Positions 1 through 9,074 of a stretch of 64,000 bases of DNA are shown piece by piece (the stretch's first letter is position 1; every line of letters begins with the position of its first letter). Location: contig NZ_OY787464.1 of NCBI RefSeq assembly GCF_963678845.1, forward strand, positions 558,001 through 622,000, read 5' to 3'. The translations under genes and the position numbers were made by a program. This DNA comes from an uncultured Bacteroides sp. GTDB lineage: Bacteria > Bacteroidota > Bacteroidia > Bacteroidales > Bacteroidaceae. The notes under the pieces were generated by a model. That model made no database searches, was not told where the DNA came from, and saw only the letters and a program-made list of their open reading frames with translations.

Positions 1-660
1 TTCCACGTAATCAATATAGTTTCTATTCCATATAGGCTCAAAAATACTATTAGAAAAGCGAAAGGCAAGTATATTCTGTACAGTCTCTTTCCCGAGAAAA
101 TGATCTATACGAAAAATCTGGTCTTCTCTGAATACATCCTTATAATAGACATTACTAAGTTCTTTGGCAGAAGCCAGATCATAACCGAAAGGTTTCTCAA
201 CGATAATTCTTTTCTTTCCATTAATACCTTTATCCAGGTTTAATCCTACTGTTTTAAGGTACTGAGGTATCAGTCCGTAAAGTGAAGGCGGAGTAGCAAG
301 ATAATAAAGATAATACTCCTGATTTCCAATCATTTTATCCAGCTCCAGTAATTTAGGCTGAAGAAGCAGATAAGCATCCGGATTGGCCGGATCCATAGGG
401 GAATAATGCAATAAACGAATAAAAGAGTTTATTTGGTTTTCATCCAGCTCTTCTGGTTTTAAGAAACGATGCAGCTGTAAGCGAATACGATCGCGGTAAG
501 CTTCATCAGTATATACTGTACGTGAAACGCCCAGAATTGCAAAATTCTTGGGCAACCTTTTATATTTATGTAAAATATAAAGGGATGGCATCAGTTTGCG
601 GCGAGTGAGATCACCCGATGCACCAAAGATAACCATTACCATACTATCTGGTTTTTCCAT
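1..660 (-). CDS. zwf: Glucose-6-phosphate 1-dehydrogenase, 3' end cut by window edge
   Basis: Oxidises glucose-6-phosphate to 6-phosphogluconolactone with NADP, the first step of the oxidative pentose phosphate pathway. The first 220 codons are visible. The nucleotide-binding GASGDLTRRK motif is at about residues 13-22, and the family's RIDHFLGKE active-site segment, including its conserved His, lies near residue 185. The ATG at 660-658 gives a normal N-terminus. The rest of the gene lies beyond position 1. It follows gnd by 12 bases on the same strand, so the two are almost certainly cotranscribed. A lactonase gene (pgl) is expected further on but cannot be seen. Confidence 0.95.
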   Translation of the reverse strand, partial: MEKPDSMVMVIFGASGDLTRRKLMPSLYILHKYKRLPKNFAILGVSRTVYTDEAYRDRIRLQLHRFLKPEELDENQINSFIRLLHYSPMDPANPDAYLLLQPKLLELDKMIGNQEYYLYYLATPPSLYGLIPQYLKTVGLNLDKGINGKKRIIVEKPFGYDLASAKELSNVYYKDVFREDQIFRIDHFLGKETVQNILAFRFSNSIFEPIWNRNYIDYVE

Positions 661-672
661 AACATTCAAAGT

Positions 673-2139
673 TTAAGCATTGTAACTTCCGGATTTTGTA
701 TCCCCCCCTTGTCCGGTCCAGTTCTCATGAGAGAATACTCCACGGGGCAAATCAACTCTTTCAAAAGTATGGGCTCCAAAATAATCTCTTTGTGCCTGAA
801 CTAAATTGGCCGGCAAGCGATCTGTAGTCAAAGAATAAAAATAATTAAGTGCTGATGAAAATGCAGGCACTGGTAATTCCTCTTTAGCTGCTACAGAAAT
901 AAGCTTCTTCCAATAGGGCAATGCCTCACAAATATCATCTTTGAAATAGGGAGCCAATAAAAGATTGGACAGATGTCTGTCCTCATCAAATGCTTTTGCT
1001 ATTTCGTTCAGGAAAGAAGAACGAATAATACAACCTCCCCGCCATATTCTGGCAATAGAAGCCAGATTGAGCTTCCATCCAAATTGCTCGGACGCTTGCT
1101 TGAGCACATTAAACCCTTGCGCATAAGAGACTAACTTGGAAGCATAAAGAGAATGGTATATTTCTTTTATTAATTCATCTTCAGGATATGTTTTTTCAGA
1201 GGGTTGCCTGTTATAAGCGTGAGAAGCCTCAACACGAAGTTCTTTTCGGGCAGAAAGGCTTCTTTCAAAAACTGCTGTAGAGATAAGATTTAGCGGCATT
1301 CCCAATTCCATAGCATTGATAACCGACCACTTCCCAGTACCTTTCTGTCCGGCTGTATCTAAAATCTTGTCGATAAGATATTCCCCTTCGGCATCTTTGT
1401 GCCTTAAAATATTAGATGTAATCTCTACCAGATAGCTCTTTAACTTGCCTTCGTTCCAGGTTGCAAAATGGGCAGCCATTTCTTCATTAGAAGATTCCAA
1501 AAGGCGTTTCATTACGAAGTAAGCTTCTGAAATTAATTGCATATCGCCATATTCAATGCCATTATGAATCATCTTCACGAAATGTCCCGAGCCACCTCCA
1601 CCTATCCATTCACAACAAGGGGAATCATCTTCGGCTTTCGCAGCAATGCTTTGCAGAATGGGACGCACATCAAACCATGCTCCAGCAGATCCTCCAGGCA
1701 TAATTGACGCTCCATTCAAAGCCCCTTCTTCACCTCCCGACACACCGGCTCCGACAAAAAGGAAACCTTTTTCTTCTACTAGCTTAACTCTTCGTGCAGT
1801 ATCTTCATAATTGGAATTTCCTCCGTCTATCAAAATATCGCCGGAAGAAAGAAACGGCAAAAGTTGTTCAATAACTTCGTCTACCGGACTGCCAGCTCTC
1901 ACCATCATCATAATCTTACGAGGAGTTGATAGGGAATCAACAAGTTCTTCTATGCTTTCAAAGCCAAGTATATTCTTTCCCTTGGCTCGTCCCGTCATTA
2001 ATCTTTCTACCACACTTACTTGAGTTTCTTTTGTCGTACGGTTATATACAGAAACCTGCCATCCTTTATTCTCCAAATTAAATGCAATATTTTCTCCCAT
2101 CACTGCAAGTCCTATAACTCCTATATCTGATTTTTTCAT
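673..2139 (-). CDS. gnd: 6-phosphogluconate dehydrogenase, decarboxylating
   Basis: Converts 6-phosphogluconate to ribulose-5-phosphate with release of CO2 and NADPH. The 488-residue protein is close to the usual 470-490. It starts with an NADP-binding fold (IGVIGLAVMGENIAFNLE) and carries the IMPGG motif, the catalytic KMIHNGIEYGDMQ segment and the TAGQKGTGKW segment. The frame stays open upstream to 2286, but the alignment-typical start MKKSDIGVIG at 2139 is far better, because the extra 49 residues do not resemble the family. The stop is 12 bases before zwf. A 7-bp hairpin (2159-2182) and a palindrome array (2274-2347) lie upstream. Confidence 0.95.
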   Translation of the reverse strand: MKKSDIGVIGLAVMGENIAFNLENKGWQVSVYNRTTKETQVSVVERLMTGRAKGKNILGFESIEELVDSLSTPRKIMMMVRAGSPVDEVIEQLLPFLSSGDILIDGGNSNYEDTARRVKLVEEKGFLFVGAGVSGGEEGALNGASIMPGGSAGAWFDVRPILQSIAAKAEDDSPCCEWIGGGGSGHFVKMIHNGIEYGDMQLISEAYFVMKRLLESSNEEMAAHFATWNEGKLKSYLVEITSNILRHKDAEGEYLIDKILDTAGQKGTGKWSVINAMELGMPLNLISTAVFERSLSARKELRVEASHAYNRQPSEKTYPEDELIKEIYHSLYASKLVSYAQGFNVLKQASEQFGWKLNLASIARIWRGGCIIRSSFLNEIAKAFDEDRHLSNLLLAPYFKDDICEALPYWKKLISVAAKEELPVPAFSSALNYFYSLTTDRLPANLVQAQRDYFGAHTFERVDLPRGVFSHENWTGQGGDTKSGSYNA

Positions 2140-2158
2140 CTTATAATATGTTTTATTA

Positions 2159-2182
2159 AGTAACATTTCTTTTTTTGTTACT
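2159..2182. promoter_or_regulatory. Small inverted repeat in the gnd leader
   Basis: AGTAACA and TGTTACT form 7-bp arms around a T-rich 10-base loop, 20 bases upstream of the gnd start codon. It could be a leader hairpin or a weak operator. Short AT-rich repeats of this size can arise by chance. Confidence 0.3.
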
Positions 2183-2273
2183 AAACAAACAATACGGATG
2201 AGATGTTCAGACGAGAATAAAATTAGGGTACTAATGGGAAGTTTAAAGGGAATAAGGAATGATTTATGAGACG

Positions 2274-2347
2274 TTGTACAAAACAATTCTTTCTTTTGTA
2301 CAAAAGAAAGAATTCCCTTGTACAGAAGAATGCATTCTTTTGTACAA
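2274..2347. repeat. Phased palindrome array A: four TTGTACAA cores at 22-bp pitch
   Basis: Cores start at 2274, 2296, 2318 and 2340, exactly 22 bases apart. Three are TTGTACAA and the third is TTGTACAG. The 14-base spacer between cores 3 and 4 is itself a perfect palindrome (AAGAATGCATTCTT), so the second half (about 2312-2353) reads as a near-perfect inverted repeat with arms of about 21 bases. The array lies between the purT stop and the gnd start, 135-208 bases upstream of gnd. Similar arrays occur at 15185 and 26949. Confidence 0.85.
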
Positions 2348-2375
2348 GGGAATATAAATTTATCGGGAAAGATTA

Positions 2376-3545
2376 TTAATATACTTCCACTCTTGAAGCA
2401 ATATCTTTCGCTTTATCTCTTAGTTGATCCATGTCTGATCCTACAGGAGCATAGCAAAGCACCACACCCATGCGTCGGTTAACTTTAGTGAATGGTTTGC
2501 CAAATATACGAAGATAAGTATCTTCTTCCTTTACTACATCTTCAAGACCTCTGTAACGTGGAGTTTCTTTGCTGGCTATAGGAGAAAGAATAACAGCACT
2601 TACTCCTGCCCTTTCCTGCTTAATTCCAGGAATAGGAAGTCCAAGGATTGCGCGAAGATGAAGTTCGAATTCATTCAGATTTTGTGTTCCTGCCAATGTA
2701 ACCATACCTGTGTCATGCGGACGAGGAGAAAGTTCAGAGAAATAGACTCCATTCTCATGGCTCAAAAAGAATTCAACACCCCAAAGTCCGGCTCCGGTTA
2801 AAGCATTGGTTACCTTTTCGGCCATTTCCTCAGCTTCTTTTAAATGAGCAGGATCAATATGTGCAGGCTGAAAACTTTCACGGTAATCGCCACCTTTTTG
2901 TATATGCCCAATTGGCGGACAGAAAAGTGTAGGACCATTCTTCTGAGTTACAGTTAATAAGGTAATCTCGCTATCAAACTGAATAAATTCCTCTATGATT
3001 AATTCTTTTATATCACCACGGCTACCGCTACAACCATATTCCCATGCATGATCTAATTCTTCTGCCGAGCGTACCAAAGACTGACCTTTTCCTGAAGAAG
3101 ACATTAAAGGTTTTACCACACAAGGAAAGCCAACCTTAGTTGCAGCTTCTTTCAATTCTTCCAGTGAAGTTGCATAAAAATACTTTGCAGTTTTCAAACC
3201 TAGCTCTTTTGCTGCTAAATCTCGAATGGCTTTACGATTCATGGTAAAGTTTACCGCACGGGCACTAGGCACAACCTGTATTCCCTGCTCCTCAAATTCA
3301 TAAAGACGTTCGGTACGGATAGCTTCAATCTCGGGTACAATTAAATCGGGCTGGTGTTTCTTAACTACACGTACCAATGCATCTCCGTCGAGCATATCAA
3401 ATACTTCACACTCATCAGCTACCTGCATGGCAGGTGCTCCGGCATACGAATCGCAAGCCACAATATATTGTCCTTTACGCTGAGCTGCTATAACAAACTC
3501 TTTCCCTAACTCTCCGGAACCGAGTAATAAAATCTTCTTTGTCAT
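2376..3545 (-). CDS. purT: Formate-dependent phosphoribosylglycinamide formyltransferase (GAR transformylase 2)
   Basis: Makes formyl-GAR from GAR, formate and ATP in purine synthesis, the folate-independent alternative to PurN. It is 389 residues, the normal length. The N-terminal domain starts KKILLLGSGELGKEF. The ATP-grasp domain includes VKPLMSSSGKGQS near residue 150 and the metal and ATP site GVEFFL followed by ELSPRPHDTG near residues 260-280. It is transcribed alone on the minus strand, with a TACCTTTG -7 element just upstream. It is not in an obvious operon with gnd, since 236 bases and a repeat array separate them. Confidence 0.96.
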   Translation of the reverse strand: MTKKILLLGSGELGKEFVIAAQRKGQYIVACDSYAGAPAMQVADECEVFDMLDGDALVRVVKKHQPDLIVPEIEAIRTERLYEFEEQGIQVVPSARAVNFTMNRKAIRDLAAKELGLKTAKYFYATSLEELKEAATKVGFPCVVKPLMSSSGKGQSLVRSAEELDHAWEYGCSGSRGDIKELIIEEFIQFDSEITLLTVTQKNGPTLFCPPIGHIQKGGDYRESFQPAHIDPAHLKEAEEMAEKVTNALTGAGLWGVEFFLSHENGVYFSELSPRPHDTGMVTLAGTQNLNEFELHLRAILGLPIPGIKQERAGVSAVILSPIASKETPRYRGLEDVVKEEDTYLRIFGKPFTKVNRRMGVVLCYAPVGSDMDQLRDKAKDIASRVEVY

Positions 3546-3575
3546 AATCTTATGTGATGTCTTTTAATCGTTTCG

Positions 3576-3583
3576 CAAAGGTA
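3576..3583 (-). promoter_or_regulatory. purT promoter, -7 element
   Basis: On the minus strand this reads TACCTTTG, matching the Bacteroidota -7 consensus TAnnTTTG, about 30 bases before the purT ATG. A TTTG lies 23 bases further upstream (3607-3610), slightly farther than the usual 19-21. Confidence 0.6.
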
Positions 3584-3626
3584 AGACTATTTTTAGAAAA
3601 AATCCTCAAAATAGTAAGTAGTATAT

Positions 3627-3663
3627 AAAAAGGCGAAGCAATATTTCATTGCTTCGCCTTTTT
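3627..3663 (-). terminator. Terminator of the xylose operon
   Basis: A perfect 16-bp stem (core GGCGAAGCAAT) closes a 5-base loop. T runs on both sides mean it can work in either direction. It sits 18 bases after the xylE stop and ends the minus-strand xylose operon. Confidence 0.9.
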
Positions 3664-3681
3664 ATCAATAGAAGGAAAATA

Positions 3682-5295
3682 TTATTTTTTCCAGAATTTC
3701 TCAATTTCTTCCAAAGTCTTGCCCTTTGTTTCAGGTAAGAACTTCCATACAAAGAATGCAGCAAGAAGTCCCATTACACCATAAATCCAGTAAGCGAATC
3801 CCTGGTGGAACAATCCTGACAGCCATTTATTGTCGTTCATCATAGGGAATGTCCATGAAATAATCAGATTGGCCATCCATTGTGCAGCTACCGCAATAGA
3901 CATTGCACCACGAATGGAATTCGGAAATATTTCAGATAAAAGCACCCAGGTAACCGGTCCCCAACTCATAGCAAAAGAAGCTGTGTAAAGTAACATAAGA
4001 ATCAAAGAGCCCATACCAACAGTCTGGAAATAGAAAGTAAATCCGAGAAGAATCATACTTATAGCCATTCCCAATGCACCAATAATCATCAGCGGTTTAC
4101 GGCCAAACTTATCTACTTTAAGAATAGCTACACAAGTAAATGTTAAGTTAACAACACCTACTACAATTGTTTGCAACAAAGAAGAATCTGTGTTAGCACC
4201 CATATTACGGAATATGTTTCCGGCATAATAAAGTACCACATTGATACCTACAAACTGCTGGAAAACAGAGAGTAATATACCAATAATGATTACTACCCAA
4301 CCATAAGATAACCATGGAGAGCTTTTTTCATGAAGCGTTTCTTTAATGTCCGACAATTCTTTCTTTGCCTCTTCCGCTCCCACAATATTAGTCAATACAC
4401 TAAGTGCCTTTTCATCCTTACCCTTCATTGCAAGGAAACGCGGTGTTTCGGGTACAAAAAACAACAGGATAAAGAATATACCTGCAGGGATAATTCCTGA
4501 GAAGAACATCCAGCGCCAGCCGGTATCTGTGAGCCATTGAGCATCACCCGACTTAGCTATAAAGTAGTTCACAAAATAAATAACCAGCATACCAAAAATG
4601 ATAGCGAACTGGTTAAAAGAAACCAGCTTACCACGAGTCTCAGCCGGAGCTATTTCGGCAATGTACATAGGAGAAAGAGCAGAAGCCAAACCTACACCCA
4701 AACCACCTATTATACGATAAATAACGAATGAATAAGCATCATTCAAACCAAAAACATTAAAACCATCAGGGTTCCAGGCACCAATAGCCGAAACACAGAA
4801 AGCAAGAGCACAAATAAAAAGACCCTTCTTACGTCCCAATGAATTAGAGATAAAACCGGAAATAGATCCACCAATAATGCAACCAATTAATGCACTTGAA
4901 ATTACGAACCCTTTGATAGAGTCTGCCATTCCCTGAACAAGAGTAGGATCTGTTGGTACAGCTTCCGATACATAATTAATCATCCAGATAATAGCTATTA
5001 CAAATAAAACAGCAACAGTAATTCCTCCTTTAGTTTTGCCTACTAATTTGAATATTTGTGAAGAAAGTATTGCAAGTACAAGAAGAACAACTGTACTTAC
5101 AAATAATTTATACTGGGTTATCATACTTACTGCATACACGCTATCAGTTGTGATTTTGCTGATGAAGAAATCAACCAAAGATTTTTCGGCTCCATTCACC
5201 ACAGCTGTATCATAACCAAACAACAATCCTCCGAGTGTTGCAACTAAGGTTAGCAATGCAAGATATAGCCCCGCTTGTTTTGTTTTTGATGACAT
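3682..5295 (-). CDS. xylE: MFS sugar porter, D-xylose:H+ symporter type
   Basis: Inner-membrane xylose importer of the major facilitator sugar porter family, with about 12 membrane segments. Family signatures are visible: LLFGYDTAVVNGAE in TM1, SLGRKKGL in the loop after TM2, GLGVGLASALSPMYIAE, VPETPRFL at the end of TM6, QQFVGINVVLYYA in TM7, DKFGRKPL, and the C-terminal PETKGKTLEEIE. At 537 residues it is somewhat longer than E. coli XylE, with extra sequence between the first membrane segments. It is last in the xylR-xylB-xylA-xylE operon, 119 bases after xylA. A hairpin lies in that gap. Xylose specificity is inferred from the operon. Confidence 0.92.
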   Translation of the reverse strand: MSSKTKQAGLYLALLTLVATLGGLLFGYDTAVVNGAEKSLVDFFISKITTDSVYAVSMITQYKLFVSTVVLLVLAILSSQIFKLVGKTKGGITVAVLFVIAIIWMINYVSEAVPTDPTLVQGMADSIKGFVISSALIGCIIGGSISGFISNSLGRKKGLFICALAFCVSAIGAWNPDGFNVFGLNDAYSFVIYRIIGGLGVGLASALSPMYIAEIAPAETRGKLVSFNQFAIIFGMLVIYFVNYFIAKSGDAQWLTDTGWRWMFFSGIIPAGIFFILLFFVPETPRFLAMKGKDEKALSVLTNIVGAEEAKKELSDIKETLHEKSSPWLSYGWVVIIIGILLSVFQQFVGINVVLYYAGNIFRNMGANTDSSLLQTIVVGVVNLTFTCVAILKVDKFGRKPLMIIGALGMAISMILLGFTFYFQTVGMGSLILMLLYTASFAMSWGPVTWVLLSEIFPNSIRGAMSIAVAAQWMANLIISWTFPMMNDNKWLSGLFHQGFAYWIYGVMGLLAAFFVWKFLPETKGKTLEEIEKFWKK

Positions 5296-5347
5296 ATGTT
5301 TTTTATATTAATAGAATTAGAGATTAAAGAGTCTACAAATCAAATGA

Positions 5348-5385
5348 CCGGTATGCCGTGAAATCAAGATTCATCGACATACCGG
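5348..5385 (-). promoter_or_regulatory. Intercistronic hairpin between xylA and xylE
   Basis: CCGGTATG and CATACCGG form perfect 8-bp arms. With a wobble pair and a bulge the pairing extends inward (TCG, TGAA) to a compact loop. No long T run follows on the minus strand, so a full terminator is unlikely. It could be an mRNA-stability or partial-termination element setting the level of xylE relative to xylA. Confidence 0.55.
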
Positions 5386-5414
5386 AATATTAAATTACTA
5401 ACTTAACAGAGCGA

Positions 5415-6731
5415 TTAGCAATACATGTTTACAATTGCTTCATACAATTCCTGTTTACCGCTAACCTGAGTTGGTTCGCCTTTAGCAACTGCATAAGCAC
5501 GAAGATCTTCCAAAGAAAGATTACCTGCTTCGAAGTCTTTTCCTTTGCCACCATCAAAAGAAGCATAGCGTTCTTTTACCATTTTATTGATTGGAGATTC
5601 ATTCAATAAAGCTGAAGCATTTTCCAATGCACGGGCAAAAACATCCATACCACTAATGTGAGCAATAAAGATATCTTCCAGATCAGTAGAGTTACGACGA
5701 GTTTTAGCATCAAAGTTTGTTCCACCATTGCCAAGACCGCCGTTGCGGATAATCTGCATCATTGCCTGAATCAATTCATAATTATCAATAGGGAATTGGT
5801 CTGTATCCCAACCATTCTGAGCATCACCGCGGTTTGCATCAATTGAGCCCAACATACCTGCATCTACAGCGCAAGCTAATTCATGTTCAAAAGTGTGACC
5901 TGCCAAAGTAGCGTGGTTAACTTCAATGTTTACCTTGAAATCATTTTCCAAACCGTGAGCTTTAAGGAAACCAATAACAGTCTCTGTATCCACATCATAT
6001 TGATGTTTCATTGGTTCCATTGGTTTTGGTTCGATAAGGAATGTTCCTTTGAAACCTTTAGCACGAGCATAGTCACGAGCTTTGGTAAGCATCATTGCCA
6101 AATGTTCTTTTTCACGTTTCTGATCAGTATTCAACAAAGACATGTAACCTTCACGTCCACCCCAGAATACATAGTTAGTTCCACCTAATTCGATGGTTGC
6201 ATCAATAGCATTCTTGATTTGAACAGCAGCACGAGCCACAACATCAAAGTTAGGATTCGTAGCAGCACCATTCATATAACGAGCGTGAGAGAATACATTT
6301 GCAGTACCCCATAGCAATTTGATACCAGTTTCTGCTTGTTTTTCTTTAGCATAAGCAACAATAGCTTTCATGTTTGCTTCATATTCAGCAATATCATCGC
6401 TAGGATCAACTAAGTCAGCATCGTGGAAACAGTAATATTCAATACCACACTTCTGCATAAATTCAAAACCAGCATCTAGTTTATTTTTTGCAGCTTCAAC
6501 AGCAGAAGAAGCACCGTTCCAAGGAAATTGTTTTGTTCCACCACCAAACTGGTCACCACCTTCAGCGCAAAGTGTGTGCCACCAAGCCATAGCAAACTTC
6601 AACCAGTCTTTCATTTTCTTTCCGTTAACCACTTTCTCAGCATCATAATAACGGAATGCCATTGGGTTCTTACTTTCTTTACCTTCAAATTTAATCTTTC
6701 CTATTCCGGGAAAATACTCTTTAGTTGCCAT
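5415..6731 (-). CDS. xylA: Xylose isomerase
   Basis: Interconverts D-xylose and D-xylulose in the cytoplasm. The 438 residues match the long (class II) isomerases. Key segments are present: YYCFHDADLVDP with the catalytic His near residue 100, the metal-binding LIEPKPMEPMKHQYD near 235, EVNHATLAGHTFEHE near 270, and the metal-binding SIDANRGDAQNGWDTDQFP near 300. It lies 42 bases after xylB and 119 before xylE in the same operon. Confidence 0.98.
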   Translation of the reverse strand: MATKEYFPGIGKIKFEGKESKNPMAFRYYDAEKVVNGKKMKDWLKFAMAWWHTLCAEGGDQFGGGTKQFPWNGASSAVEAAKNKLDAGFEFMQKCGIEYYCFHDADLVDPSDDIAEYEANMKAIVAYAKEKQAETGIKLLWGTANVFSHARYMNGAATNPNFDVVARAAVQIKNAIDATIELGGTNYVFWGGREGYMSLLNTDQKREKEHLAMMLTKARDYARAKGFKGTFLIEPKPMEPMKHQYDVDTETVIGFLKAHGLENDFKVNIEVNHATLAGHTFEHELACAVDAGMLGSIDANRGDAQNGWDTDQFPIDNYELIQAMMQIIRNGGLGNGGTNFDAKTRRNSTDLEDIFIAHISGMDVFARALENASALLNESPINKMVKERYASFDGGKGKDFEAGNLSLEDLRAYAVAKGEPTQVSGKQELYEAIVNMYC

Positions 6732-6773
6732 AATACTTTTTGATTTAAAATTGTTTATTGTTATTTGATATAT

Positions 6774-8264
6774 TTATTTAGACATAGATTTTTCTAGTCT
6801 GTATTTCCATTGATTATATGCATCCGCATACTCCTGACACTTAGCCACATTAGGCTCAATTACATCCAGTTTATCGAGAGTGGCAAAAGCTTCATTGTTA
6901 TCTTTATATATTCCTGCACCAATACCTGCACCCTTGGCAGCACCAACAGAGCCATCAGTATCATACAGTTCAATAACCGCTCCGGTTACTCCGGCAAGTG
7001 TATCTCGGAAGATGGAACTTAAGAACATATTTGCATGACCAGCATGAATCTTCTTCACCGGAATACCCATCTGTTCCATGATCTCAATTCCGTATTTAAA
7101 TGAGAAAACAATTCCTTCCTGAGCAGCACGGGCAATATGATGTTTTCCGTGTGTATTGAAGTTAAGTCCGCGGATAGAACAACCTATTTCTCTGTTACCC
7201 AACATACGTTCGGCTCCATTACCAAAAGGCAAAATACTAATTCCTCCACTACCTATAGGAGCTTTTGATGCCAGAACATTCATCTCATTATATGATATAC
7301 CTTCTGGAGCAATATTCTTTTTCACCCATGAATTCAGGATTCCGGTTCCGTTAATACAAAGCAATACACCCAAGCGAGTTTGCTCATCAGTATGATTTAC
7401 ATGAGCAAAAGTATTCACTCTTGATTGAGGATCATAGTTTACTTCTCCATTCACGCCATATACAACACCTGATGTTCCGGCTGTTGAAGCAATTTCTCCG
7501 GGATTAAATACATTCAGAGAAAGAGCATTATTAGGCTGATCACCTGCACGATAAGTAATTGGTGTACCTTCCTTTAAACCAAGTTCCTTGGCAGCAGCAG
7601 CATTTACTTCTCCCTGATTAGAGAATGTAGGTTTAATATCTGCAATTAACGAAGAATCAAATCCGTAATAATTCATCAGGAATCCAGCTAAACTATTTTC
7701 CTTGAAATCCCAGAACATACCTTCCGAAAGCCCTGAAACTGTTGTGCAGATTTCACCGCTCAGTTTCATAGCAATATAATCACCTGGAAGCATTATCTTA
7801 TAGATTTTCTCATAAATGTGAGGCTCATTTTGCTTTATCCAGGCCAGCTTAGAAGCAGTAAAATTACCTGGAGAATTTAATAAATGAGAAAGACATTTAT
7901 CTTCGCCTAATATTTCAAAAGCCTTTTGTCCATAAGGAACAGCGCGTGAGTCGCACCAGATAATAGCAGGGCGCAATACATTTTGATCTTTATCAACACA
8001 AACCAATCCGTGCATCTGATAAGAGATACCTATAGCTTTAATTTCAGCAGCACTAACTCCTGATTCATCAAGAATGCTTTTAGTGGATAATTTTAAATTT
8101 TCCCACCAAGCCTGAGGATCTTGTTCTGCCCAACCAGCTTTAACAGCCGTAATATTCATTTCTGTCTTTGGGTAAAAAGCAGTTGCAACACATTTTCCAG
8201 TCTCAGCATTTACTAGACTCGCCTTTACTGACGAGCTTCCTATGTCATATCCTAATAGAAACAT
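6774..8264 (-). CDS. xylB: Xylulokinase
   Basis: Phosphorylates D-xylulose to xylulose-5-phosphate, which enters the pentose phosphate pathway. It is a FGGY-family sugar kinase of normal length (496). The N-terminal phosphate-binding segment is GYDIGSSSVKASLVN, followed by SYQMHGLVCVD near residue 85 and AGDQPNNALSLN near 240. A second ATPase-fold loop (STAGTSGVVYGV) and a C-terminal AAKGAGIGAGIY complete the fold. It sits 32 bases after the NUDIX regulator gene and 42 before xylA. Confidence 0.97.
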   Translation of the reverse strand: MFLLGYDIGSSSVKASLVNAETGKCVATAFYPKTEMNITAVKAGWAEQDPQAWWENLKLSTKSILDESGVSAAEIKAIGISYQMHGLVCVDKDQNVLRPAIIWCDSRAVPYGQKAFEILGEDKCLSHLLNSPGNFTASKLAWIKQNEPHIYEKIYKIMLPGDYIAMKLSGEICTTVSGLSEGMFWDFKENSLAGFLMNYYGFDSSLIADIKPTFSNQGEVNAAAAKELGLKEGTPITYRAGDQPNNALSLNVFNPGEIASTAGTSGVVYGVNGEVNYDPQSRVNTFAHVNHTDEQTRLGVLLCINGTGILNSWVKKNIAPEGISYNEMNVLASKAPIGSGGISILPFGNGAERMLGNREIGCSIRGLNFNTHGKHHIARAAQEGIVFSFKYGIEIMEQMGIPVKKIHAGHANMFLSSIFRDTLAGVTGAVIELYDTDGSVGAAKGAGIGAGIYKDNNEAFATLDKLDVIEPNVAKCQEYADAYNQWKYRLEKSMSK

Positions 8265-8296
8265 AATTATAAGGTATTAAAAATATATTAAGGTAA

Positions 8297-9055
8297 TTAT
8301 TTACTAAATGACTTTGATGTACCATGAAGCTTATTGAAAATTTTACGGTCAAACTTATAGTAACGGGCCGCCCGGTGAGGAACACCAGTCTGACGTTCCT
8401 GAAGCGGAACAACATATTCCATCATAGCAATCTTTTTATGGAAATTCCGAACATCAAATTCCTTATCGTATACCAGCTCAAACAAAACACGCAGTTCGGA
8501 TGCTGTAAATTTGCGCGGCAACAAATCAAACAATACAGAAGGGTTCATCTCTACATATTGACGAATATAGGTAATTGCCTCAGAGATAATTTGATTGTGG
8601 TCGAAAGCCAGTGCTTTAAGATCCTTTACTTCCATCCAGCATGCCTGATATTTGTCTGACAAGTTTTCCAGTTTTTTATCAATCTTTACCATAGAAAGAT
8701 AGGCAACTGTAACAATACGTTCAATTTTGCTTTTTAATTGATGGAAGCGTTCCAGCCATCTTACATCTTTAGGATTATGTGTTCTGTTTTTTGAGCCAAA
8801 AGCTCTGAATTGAAGCAAATTGACATTTTTTATTCCTGTCAATTCATAAAGAACCCGTTGTGCAGCCTCATCCAAATCTTCGTCTTCATAGATAAGACTA
8901 CCCGGAAGTTTCATATCTGTATAGGCATCAGTAGCATCTTGTTCTGCCTGTTGTACCAGCAAGACTTTTAGTTGTTCACCATCAAATCCTATCACAACAC
9001 AGTCAACAGAGACATGTGGATTCACTAACTTATTTTCATTAATATCGTGTTCCAT
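8297..9055 (-). CDS. xylR: NUDIX-domain transcriptional regulator of xylose use (NrtR-like XylR)
   Basis: Probable DNA-binding regulator of the operon it heads. Residues about 12-150 form a NUDIX fold starting SVDCVVIGFDGEQLKVLLVQQ. Residues about 170-245 form a winged helix (TASELRVLFELVYDKEFD) ending in a segment rich in R and Y. The NUDIX box is degenerate: where an active enzyme has REXXEE this protein has RVLYEL. It therefore probably binds a sugar or nucleotide ligand and does not hydrolyse one. A NrtR-family XylR beside xylB-xylA has been described in Bacteroides thetaiotaomicron, and the order here matches. The true ligand cannot be read from sequence. Confidence 0.85.
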   Translation of the reverse strand: MEHDINENKLVNPHVSVDCVVIGFDGEQLKVLLVQQAEQDATDAYTDMKLPGSLIYEDEDLDEAAQRVLYELTGIKNVNLLQFRAFGSKNRTHNPKDVRWLERFHQLKSKIERIVTVAYLSMVKIDKKLENLSDKYQACWMEVKDLKALAFDHNQIISEAITYIRQYVEMNPSVLFDLLPRKFTASELRVLFELVYDKEFDVRNFHKKIAMMEYVVPLQERQTGVPHRAARYYKFDRKIFNKLHGTSKSFSK

Positions 9056-9074
9056 AATATTTATTTAAGCATTG

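Noticed and set aside
2140..2286. Longer gnd protein starting at 2286
   Set aside because: The extra 49 residues do not resemble the family, whereas the start at 2139 begins exactly at the conserved NADP-binding fold.
2274..2347. CRISPR array
   Set aside because: The repeated units are 8-bp palindromes with 14-bp spacers that are themselves often symmetrical. CRISPR repeats are 23-50 bp with unrelated spacers, and no cas genes are present in the window.
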